From the NCBI GenBank assembly GCA_030618065.1, contig JAUXEE010000083.1, forward strand, positions 1 through 7,624: DNA of 7,624 nucleotides, read 5' to 3'. Position numbers and translations under genes: made by a program. Source of the DNA: Gemmatimonadota bacterium (GTDB lineage: Bacteria; Gemmatimonadota; Gemmatimonadetes; Longimicrobiales; Gaopeijiaceae). Below, in pieces: positions 1 through 4,592 of the stretch; positions within the stretch are counted from its first letter, which is position 1; the number at the start of each line of letters is the position of its first letter. Under the pieces are notes generated by a model that saw only the letters and a program-made list of their open reading frames with translations, was not told where the DNA came from and did no database searches.

Positions 1-2
1 AG

Positions 3-113
3 GCCACTCTCACCCTGACGGCCACGAACATCTTCGATAACCTCCATCAGGAATTCATCGGGGCCCCCGAGTTGGGGAGGCTTCTGTTGCTACGACTGCA
101 ATACGAGTTCTAG
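3..113 (+). CDS. TonB-dependent outer-membrane receptor, C-terminal fragment
   Basis: This is the last 36 codons of a gene that begins before the window, read in the frame starting at base 3 and ending at TAG 111-113. The peptide contains TNIFDNLHQEFIGAPELGR and ends in LQYEF. A xNxFDNxHxEF turn, a short Gly/Pro segment and a final amphipathic strand ending in an aromatic residue are typical of the last two beta-strands of TonB-dependent receptors. The terminal Phe is the usual signal for outer-membrane barrel assembly. Such receptors import siderophores, cobalamin, sugars or other ligands using energy from TonB-ExbBD. The substrate cannot be told from this piece. A strong terminator follows, so the gene probably ends its own transcript and is unrelated to the arginine genes. 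Another outer-membrane beta-barrel is the main alternative. Confidence 0.72.
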   Translation, partial: ATLTLTATNIFDNLHQEFIGAPELGRLLLLRLQYEF

Positions 114-124
114 GATTTCTGCTT

Positions 125-150
125 CGGCCTGTGGAAGGGCCTGCAGGCCG
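125..150 (+). repeat. Inverted repeat between receptor gene and argR
   Basis: CGGCCTG (125-131) and CAGGCCG (144-150) are perfect inverted repeats around a 12-nt loop. A nested palindrome GGCCTGCAGGCC (138-149) offers an alternative fold. No T-tract follows directly. It may be a 3'-end stabilising hairpin for the upstream mRNA or simply GC-rich chance structure. Confidence 0.35.
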
Positions 151-166
151 GAGCGGTTGAGAAGGG

Positions 167-207
167 GAGGGGGGGACGGTGGAAGCCGTCCTCCCCTCGG
201 ATTTTTT
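167..207 (+). terminator. Rho-independent terminator after the receptor gene
   Basis: Bases 167-179 (GAGGGGGGGACGG) pair with 186-198 (CCGTCCTCCCCTC) to form a 13-bp stem with a single G-U wobble and a 6-nt loop (180-185). Three bases later comes a run of six T (202-207). This is a textbook intrinsic terminator, placed 53 bp after the receptor stop. It ends 40 bp before the argR start, so it should insulate argR from upstream transcription. If argR is instead transcribed from farther upstream, the hairpin would act as an attenuator. Confidence 0.8.
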
Positions 208-247
208 GGAAAATGGGCGGAGTAGGAACCTCCCCAAAGGAGTACTC

Positions 248-718
248 GTGAGCGGAGGCCATTCGGTATCCAAGCAGGCTAGACAGGACGCCATTCTGGA
301 GCTCATTCGGACCCATCGAGTGACCAATCAAATGGAGCTGAGGGCTCTTCTGGGAGAGAAAGGCATCGGCGTCACCCAGGCCACCCTTTCCCGGGACCTC
401 CGAGATCTCCGACTGGTGAAGGTGCCTCGCGCCGATGGGGGCGGGCATTACACCTTGCCGGAGGAGTGGGAGCACAGCCCGCCCCTGGAGGCCCTACTCC
501 CGACCCTCTTCGTTTCGGCAGAAGGAGCAGGGAACCTCCTGGTGGTTCGGACCATGACGGGGGGCGCCCAGGCGGTAGCTCTTGGGATCGACTGGGAGGA
601 ATGGCCCGAGGTTCTCGGAACGATCGCGGGTGACGACACCATCCTCCTCATCCTGAAGGATTCCGACAGGACGGAGGAGGTTCGGGCCCGGATCTTGGAG
701 ATCGAAGGGGAGATTTGA
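248..718 (+). CDS. argR: Arginine repressor ArgR
   Basis: A 156-residue ArgR-family transcription factor, which binds arginine as corepressor and, as a hexamer, binds ARG-box operators of arginine genes. The N-terminal winged helix-turn-helix spans about residues 7-62 and includes the recognition segment VTQATLSRDLRDL (42-54), a family hallmark. A short linker leads to the C-terminal oligomerisation and arginine-binding domain (about 83-156) with GTIAGDDTILLI (124-135), whose Asp129-Asp130 pair corresponds to the arginine-binding aspartates. The GTG at 248 is chosen because AAAGGAG (236-242) lies 5 bp before it and because 156 residues matches the usual family size. An in-frame GTG at 179 would add 23 residues but lies inside the terminator stem. 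Directly downstream is a probable ArgR operator, as expected if it controls argH and perhaps other genes. No clear promoter fits in the 40 bp between the terminator and the start. Confidence 0.95.
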   Translation: MSGGHSVSKQARQDAILELIRTHRVTNQMELRALLGEKGIGVTQATLSRDLRDLRLVKVPRADGGGHYTLPEEWEHSPPLEALLPTLFVSAEGAGNLLVVRTMTGGAQAVALGIDWEEWPEVLGTIAGDDTILLILKDSDRTEEVRARILEIEGEI

Positions 719-739
719 TCGCAGGGAGGGCCTTCCTTA

Positions 740-770
740 TTGACAAAATTCATTTTCTCTGCATTTTTAT
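740..770 (+). promoter_or_regulatory. Candidate promoter for the argH transcript
   Basis: TTGACA at 740-745 is a perfect -35 consensus. The -10 element is less clear: TTTTAT at 765-770 is the best match but gives a 19-bp spacer, longer than the 17 bp optimum. The surrounding bases are the only AT-rich stretch between argR and argH. The proposed -10 sits inside the 757-776 palindrome, so a repressor bound there would block RNA polymerase. The start site would be near 777-780, giving a leader of about 180 nt before argH. Confidence 0.5.
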
Positions 771-776
771 GCAGAG
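757..776 (+). promoter_or_regulatory. Probable ARG box (ArgR operator)
   Basis: CTCTGCATTTTTATGCAGAG is a perfect inverted repeat: 8-bp arms CTCTGCAT and ATGCAGAG around a TTTT centre. The inner 18 bp follow the ARG-box pattern of a TGNAT half-site, four A/T bases and an ATNCA half-site; against the enteric TGAAT/ATTCA form it differs by one symmetric position in each arm (TGCAT/ATGCA). ARG boxes usually come as tandem pairs about 21 bp apart centre to centre. A weaker partner, with a good right arm AATTCATT (747-754) and a poor left arm, is centred 21 bp upstream. The location, just after argR, before argH and over the candidate promoter, supports arginine-dependent repression. Binding is inferred, not shown. 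Confidence 0.72.
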
Positions 777-916
777 TGTAGTGGGGGAGACAGAGACGGG
801 GCGGGCGTAAACCGCTCGAAAGCACGCCTTGGCGGGAGGTGTCCTCGGATCTGTCTTCCCCTTTTTCTTTCCAGTTGGGCCTCCCGGGACCGGCGGGAGA
901 GACGAAGGATTCCAAT
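777..916 (+). other. Untranslated leader upstream of argH
   Basis: No convincing coding sequence is visible in this 140-base stretch. It contains a pyrimidine-rich run (851-872) and a segment CCTCCCG (880-886) that can pair with CGGGAGG at 833-839. Part of the same segment, CTCCCG (881-886), can instead pair with CGGGAG at 894-899, so the two hairpins are mutually exclusive. The second lies 5 nt before a ribosome-binding site (GAAGGA, 904-909). No known riboswitch class is recognised. The stretch may simply be the 5' leader inherited with the arginine promoter. Confidence 0.35.
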
Positions 917-955
917 ATGCGTGTGGCGCTCAGCTATTCAGCCGGAGCCGGCTGA
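917..955 (+). CDS. 12-codon ORF resembling the start of argG (leader peptide or gene remnant)
   Basis: ATG 917 to TGA 953-955 encodes MRVALSYSAGAG. Argininosuccinate synthase proteins commonly begin like MKVVLAYSGGLDTS, where SGGLDTS is the ATP-binding PP-loop. The match covers the first ten residues, with the PP-loop degraded and cut off. The ORF has an excellent ribosome-binding site, GAAGGA (904-909), 7 nt before the ATG, better than anything before argH. Its stop lies three bases before the argH ATG, so terminating ribosomes could restart on argH. argG is the gene most often found directly before argH and is a classic ArgR target, which is why this match is unlikely to be random. It could be the scar of an argG deletion, a leader peptide serving translational coupling, or both. 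A peptide this short could also match by chance. Confidence 0.45.
   Translation: MRVALSYSAGAG
938..955 (+). other. Stem-loop at the argH translation start
   Basis: TCAGCCG (938-944) pairs perfectly with CGGCTGA (949-955), leaving a 4-nt loop GAGC (945-948). The only Shine-Dalgarno-like bases before argH (GGAG, 944-947) are held in this stem-loop, and the TGA of the 12-codon ORF is its last paired triplet. Ribosomes translating the short ORF would melt the hairpin, which would favour coupled initiation on argH. Function is inferred from geometry. Confidence 0.4.
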
Positions 956-958
956 TCG

Positions 959-2338
959 ATGGAAGGGCTCTGGGGGGGGCGTTTCGGTGAAGGAATGGCA
1001 GATGCCATGATACCCCTGAACCGAAGCCTGAACGTGGATTACCGCCTCTGGCCTCACGACGTTCGGGGAAGCCAGGCGTGGGCCCGAGCTCTCGTGAGGG
1101 CGGGTGTGCTGACCTCAGAGGAGGGAATCACACTCGTTTCGGGGCTGGAAAAGGTAGCGGAGACCCTCACCGAACAGGACTTCTCCGAGGCCCAGGACGA
1201 AGATATCCACTCCCTGGTGGAGCGGCTTCTTCGAGAAGAAGTGGGACCGATCGCCGGGAAACTCCACACCGGCCGCTCGCGAAATGACCAGGTAGCCACA
1301 GACTTCCGCCTCTGGGGAATGGAAGCCGGTCATGAGGTCACGGACTTCATTCATGACCTTCTCTCGTCATTCCGCTCCCTCGCCGAGAGAAGCCTGGAGA
1401 TTATCCTCCCGGGGCATACCCACCTCCAGCAGGCCCAGCCGATTCGTGGCGCCCATTGGGCCCTCTCCCATTTCTGGCCTCTTCTGCGGGACAGGGATCG
1501 TTTCATTCAAGCCGGCATCGCAGCCAGCTCTCTCCCACTGGGTTCAGGAGCGCTGGCGGGGTGTCCGTTCCCCATTGACCGTGAATGGTTGAGGGAAGCC
1601 CTGGGATTTCAGAGGATTTCGGAAAACAGCCTCGATGCGGTTTCGGACAGGGATTGGGCGGTAGAGATGGCTTTTGCCGGGGCTCTGCTCGGGGTCCATC
1701 TGTCCCGCCTGGGAGAAGACCTGGTCCTTTTCTCCTCCAGGGAATTCGGATACCTGAAGCTCCCGGAAGGGTTTTGTACCGGATCCAGCCTCATGCCCCA
1801 GAAGAGGAATCCGGACGCAGCAGAGCTCGTTCGGGGCAAAACGGGCCGTCTCCTCGGCAATCTCACCGGCCTTCTCACCCTCTTGAAAGGCCTTCCCACC
1901 GGATACAACCGGGATCTACAGGAAGACAAAGAGCTCCTTTTCGACACCGTGGATACGCTCCTCCAGGTGCTACCCGTCATGAGGGGTGTGGTGGGAATGG
2001 CCCAATTCAACGAGGAATCCATAGAAAAAGGTCTGGACCCGGAGCTCCTGGCCACCGACATCGCCGACTACCTGGTGAGGAAGGGTGTGCCCTTCCGGGA
2101 AAGTCACCAGGTGGTGGGGAAGCTTGTTCGGGAAGGCGAGGAACGGGAGGAGCCCCTCTCCCAGCTTCCATTCCATCTCTTCAAGAACCTCCATCCCGCC
2201 TTCGAGGAAGATGTCCGTCAGATCTTCTCCTTCGAATCCTCCGTCGAGGCCCGGGAGGTCAGCGGGGGGACGGCCCGAGGCGCCGTTGAGGCACAGCTGG
2301 AACTGGCCAGGCAAGCCCTGGCAGCCCCCTTGGGGTAG
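959..2338 (+). CDS. argH: Argininosuccinate lyase
   Basis: The enzyme cleaves argininosuccinate to arginine and fumarate, the last step of cytosolic arginine synthesis; the active form is a homotetramer of the fumarase/aspartase superfamily. At 459 residues it has the usual family length, and the N-terminus MEGLWGGRF matches the typical LWGGRF opening, which fixes the ATG at 959. Superfamily motifs are intact: HTGRSRNDQ (residues 103-111), THLQQAQP with the catalytic histidine His155, and the signature loop GSSLMPQKRNP (275-285) holding the catalytic serine (Ser276 or Ser277). A GYNRDLQEDKE segment and a C-terminal SGGTARGAV segment are also typical. No good ribosome-binding site precedes the ATG; initiation may depend on the 12-codon ORF that stops three bases earlier. 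Transcription probably starts at the ARG-box promoter. The usual partner argG is missing from this locus, so the substrate must be supplied by an argG elsewhere, or the pathway is incomplete. Confidence 0.97.
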   Translation: MEGLWGGRFGEGMADAMIPLNRSLNVDYRLWPHDVRGSQAWARALVRAGVLTSEEGITLVSGLEKVAETLTEQDFSEAQDEDIHSLVERLLREEVGPIAGKLHTGRSRNDQVATDFRLWGMEAGHEVTDFIHDLLSSFRSLAERSLEIILPGHTHLQQAQPIRGAHWALSHFWPLLRDRDRFIQAGIAASSLPLGSGALAGCPFPIDREWLREALGFQRISENSLDAVSDRDWAVEMAFAGALLGVHLSRLGEDLVLFSSREFGYLKLPEGFCTGSSLMPQKRNPDAAELVRGKTGRLLGNLTGLLTLLKGLPTGYNRDLQEDKELLFDTVDTLLQVLPVMRGVVGMAQFNEESIEKGLDPELLATDIADYLVRKGVPFRESHQVVGKLVREGEEREEPLSQLPFHLFKNLHPAFEEDVRQIFSFESSVEAREVSGGTARGAVEAQLELARQALAAPLG

Positions 2339-2414
2339 CCCTACATTCCCAGGCGAAAACAGGCAGCGTCACCACCTCGTTCTCCCACTTCCAATACTGC
2401 TGGAGGGAAAGGGT

Positions 2415-3155
2415 TTGCCCCAACAAGACCCCCTGGAGAAGGGAAAGGCGTTGGCGGGAGCCGAAGCGGCCGAGGCCGTCTCCCCCGGCATGAGGCTCGG
2501 CCTCGGAACCGGAAGCACCGTCGCCTTCTTTCTACGGGCCCTGGGCCATCGAGTTCAAGGTGGAGAACTCCCGGGCATCGTGGGCGTGCCCACCTCCCAA
2601 CGGACCGAGAGGGAGGCCGGGGAGCTGGGGATTCCTCTTTCGACCCTGGAAAAAGTAGGATTCCTGGATCTCACGGTGGATGGAGCCGACGAGGTGGACC
2701 CGGAGCTTGATCTCATCAAGGGTCTGGGGGGAGCCCTGCTCCGGGAGAAGATGGTGGCCCAGGCCACCCGGCATATGATCATCATAGCAGACCGGAGCAA
2801 GCTGGTGGAGCGACTTGGAACCCGGTCTCCGCTGCCGGTGGAGGTGGTTCCCTTCTCATGGGAAAGTCACCTCCCTTTCTTCGAGACGTTGGGAGCCCGC
2901 GCCGTGCTTCGAGAAGTATCGGATGGGCGACCATTCTCGACGGACAACGGGAATCTTATCTTGGACTGCCACTTCCCACAGGGAATCGGAAACCCGTCAG
3001 GCCTGCAGGATGCCCTTGCCAATCGGGCCGGGGTCGTGGAGTCCGGCCTATTCTTGGGTATGGCCAATGAGGTGCTGGTGGGTGGGGAAGGGGATGTTCT
3101 CAAGATGACCCGGAAGGACGCAAGTGCCGCTTGCCAGAATGGAGACCGGCTTTGA
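2415..3155 (+). CDS. rpiA: Ribose-5-phosphate isomerase A
   Basis: Interconverts ribulose 5-phosphate and ribose 5-phosphate in the non-oxidative pentose phosphate pathway; cytosolic. The protein shows the phosphate-binding loop GLGTGST (residues 29-35), the DGADE motif (89-93), and KGLGGALLREK with Lys102 and Glu111. Asp89, Asp92, Lys102 and Glu111 have the same spacing as the E. coli catalytic residues Asp81, Asp84, Lys94 and Glu103, so the active site is complete. The TTG at 2415 is chosen because GGAGG (2402-2406) sits 8 bp before it and because it gives 246 residues, slightly above the usual 220-235. The frame stays open far upstream into argH, but that part is a shadow. argH ends 76 bp earlier with no visible terminator, so read-through is possible. 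The stop overlaps the proposed rpe start. The last 15 or so residues look like a poorly conserved tail. Confidence 0.94.
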   Translation: MPQQDPLEKGKALAGAEAAEAVSPGMRLGLGTGSTVAFFLRALGHRVQGGELPGIVGVPTSQRTEREAGELGIPLSTLEKVGFLDLTVDGADEVDPELDLIKGLGGALLREKMVAQATRHMIIIADRSKLVERLGTRSPLPVEVVPFSWESHLPFFETLGARAVLREVSDGRPFSTDNGNLILDCHFPQGIGNPSGLQDALANRAGVVESGLFLGMANEVLVGGEGDVLKMTRKDASAACQNGDRL

Positions 3156-3820
3156 CCATTATCGCTCCATCAATCCTTTCGGCGGACTTCGGGCGACTTG
3201 CCGACGACGTGCAAGCCGTGGAGGCCGCCGGAGCGGACTGGATCCACGTGGACGTCATGGACGGCCACTTCGTCCCGAACATCACCATCGGGCCCCTGGT
3301 GGCGGACGCTGTCCGTAAGGCCACCAGCCTCCCGGTGGACGTACACCTCATGATCGAGTCCCCCGATATGTACCTGGAGGACTTCGTGAAGGCCGGTGCC
3401 GACCGGATCACGGTTCATCAGGAGACCTGTCCCCACCTTCATCGGACTCTCCAACGGATACGGGATTTGGGGGCTTTCCCCGGTGTGGCTTTAAACCCCT
3501 CCACACCCATAGCCACCCTGCAGGATGTCATTCCTTACCTGGAGCTCGTCCTGGTGATGACGGTGAACCCGGGTTTCGGGGGGCAGGCCTTTATTCCCAC
3601 TTCGACCAAGAAAATCAGGGCCGCCCGTGAGCTCCTCGAAAAGGAAGGGCGAGGGGAGGTTCCCATTCAGGTCGATGGGGGAGTGGGACCCGAAACGGCA
3701 TCCAGGGTGGTTGGCGCCGGGGCCGACGTTCTGGTAGCTGGGTCGGCGGTGTTCGGACACCCTGATGGCGCCGGGGAAGGTGTCCGGGCTCTGAGGAGCT
3801 CCATCTCGACAAGTCATTGA
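3152..3820 (+). CDS. rpe: Ribulose-phosphate 3-epimerase
   Basis: A metal-dependent TIM-barrel enzyme that converts ribulose 5-phosphate to xylulose 5-phosphate. The protein starts (M)TIIAPSILSADF and contains HVDVMDGHFVPN with His32 and Asp34, HLMIESP with His65, MTVNPGFGGQ (136-145, phosphate-binding loop) and QVDGGVG with Asp175. His32, Asp34, His65 and Asp175 are the expected metal ligands, with Asp34 and Asp175 as the acid/base pair. The TTG at 3152 overlaps the rpiA stop (TTGA), has GGAGA (3141-3145) 6 bp upstream, and gives 222 residues with the usual family N-terminus. A TTG at 3131 would add seven residues but has a worse-spaced ribosome-binding site. The overlap implies translational coupling with rpiA, which uses the same substrate. 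Confidence 0.95.
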   Translation: MTIIAPSILSADFGRLADDVQAVEAAGADWIHVDVMDGHFVPNITIGPLVADAVRKATSLPVDVHLMIESPDMYLEDFVKAGADRITVHQETCPHLHRTLQRIRDLGAFPGVALNPSTPIATLQDVIPYLELVLVMTVNPGFGGQAFIPTSTKKIRAARELLEKEGRGEVPIQVDGGVGPETASRVVGAGADVLVAGSAVFGHPDGAGEGVRALRSSISTSH

Positions 3821-3832
3821 GAGGAAGAGACC

Positions 3833-4192
3833 ATGAACGAAATTCCTTTGGTGGACCCAGCCCAACTGGAACGCCTGAACGAGTGGGGCGGTGCTGACCT
3901 GCAAAGAAAGATGATCAACCTCTTCCTGACTCACGCTGTGGAACGCATGGACCAGATCAGGGAGGGGGTTTCAACCGGGAAGTCCGAAAAAGCAGAAACC
4001 GGCGCCCACACCTTGAAATCAAGCGCCGGCAATGTTGGCGCTCAACGCGTACAACGGCTGGCCCAGGATGCCGAGGCTCTGGCCGAGGCGGGGAAGATGG
4101 ATGATCTACAGGCCCTCCTTCCCTCACTGGATAGGGAATTCCAGGCTGCCTGCACTGCTCTGAAGGACATTTTGGAAGAGGCTGACGAATGA
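3833..4192 (+). CDS. Stand-alone Hpt (histidine phosphotransfer) protein
   Basis: A 119-residue, soluble, all-helical protein consisting of little beyond one Hpt domain. The motif AHTLKSSAGNVGA (58-70) matches the Hpt consensus HxLKxxxxxxGA, and His59 is the predicted phospho-acceptor. Hpt proteins have no kinase activity; they pass phosphoryl groups between receiver aspartates. A strong ribosome-binding site (GAGGAAGAG, 3820-3828) precedes the ATG, which lies 12 bp after the rpe stop, so co-transcription with rpe is likely. The stop overlaps the start of the next gene (ATGA). The likely partners are the receiver that follows and the tandem receivers of the hybrid kinase. There is no sign of the kinase domains that would make it CheA-like. 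Confidence 0.88.
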   Translation: MNEIPLVDPAQLERLNEWGGADLQRKMINLFLTHAVERMDQIREGVSTGKSEKAETGAHTLKSSAGNVGAQRVQRLAQDAEALAEAGKMDDLQALLPSLDREFQAACTALKDILEEADE

Positions 4193-4563
4193 GACCGAGA
4201 ATCGCCGTCGTCGAGGACAACCCGGACAACCGATTCCTGGTACAAGCCCTTCTGGAGGAGTTCTACGATCTTTCGGAGTATGAAACCGGGGCAGCCGCCC
4301 TGGAGGGCCTCGTTCAGGATAATCCCGACCTGGTGCTCCTGGACATCTCCCTCCCGGACATGGACGGCGCCGATGTCCTTCGATGGATCAGGGATCAGGG
4401 AGAGCTGAGAGATTTGCCGGTGGTCGCCCTTACCGCCCATGCCATGTCTGGAGATCGGGAGAAATTCCTGGCCGTAGGTTTCAACGACTATGTGACCAAA
4501 CCGATCGTGGACGAGTCTATCCTTCTGGAGACAATCGCCCGGTGGCTGACATCCCTCGGGTAG
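4189..4563 (+). CDS. Single-domain response regulator (CheY-like receiver)
   Basis: A 124-residue protein made only of a receiver domain. The acidic pair Glu9-Asp10, the phospho-acceptor Asp52 (in LLDISLPDMDG), the switch Thr82 (in ALTAHAM) and Lys104 (in VTKP) are all present, so it should be phosphorylatable. With no output domain it may act as an intermediate phosphate carrier in a relay, as a phosphate sink, or through protein-protein contact. Its ATG overlaps the Hpt stop by 4 bp, which points to coupled synthesis in fixed ratio, and the hybrid kinase follows 29 bp later. The ALTAHAM and DYVTKP wording is typical of receivers found in hybrid kinases, so it may descend from a detached receiver domain. 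That origin is inference. Confidence 0.92.
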   Translation: MRPRIAVVEDNPDNRFLVQALLEEFYDLSEYETGAAALEGLVQDNPDLVLLDISLPDMDGADVLRWIRDQGELRDLPVVALTAHAMSGDREKFLAVGFNDYVTKPIVDESILLETIARWLTSLG

Positions 4564-4592
4564 ACGAATCCCCAGACGAAGGGGGTAGGCTG

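Noticed and set aside
179..247. GTG 179 as the argR start
   Set aside because: It falls in the terminator stem, has no good ribosome-binding spacing and adds 23 residues absent from the ArgR family, whereas GTG 248 has AAAGGAG at 5 bp.
1585..2289. Second long frame inside argH on the plus strand
   Set aside because: It is a compositional shadow of argH, rich in Gly, Arg and Pro, with no domain pattern.
2085..2414. 110-codon upstream extension of the rpiA frame
   Set aside because: Most of it overlaps the conserved C-terminal part of argH in another frame, and RpiA family length and the GGAGG site favour TTG 2415.
2339..2414. Promoter or terminator between argH and rpiA
   Set aside because: AATACT (2392-2397) resembles a -10 element, but no -35 match lies at a proper distance, and no stem followed by T-tract was found.
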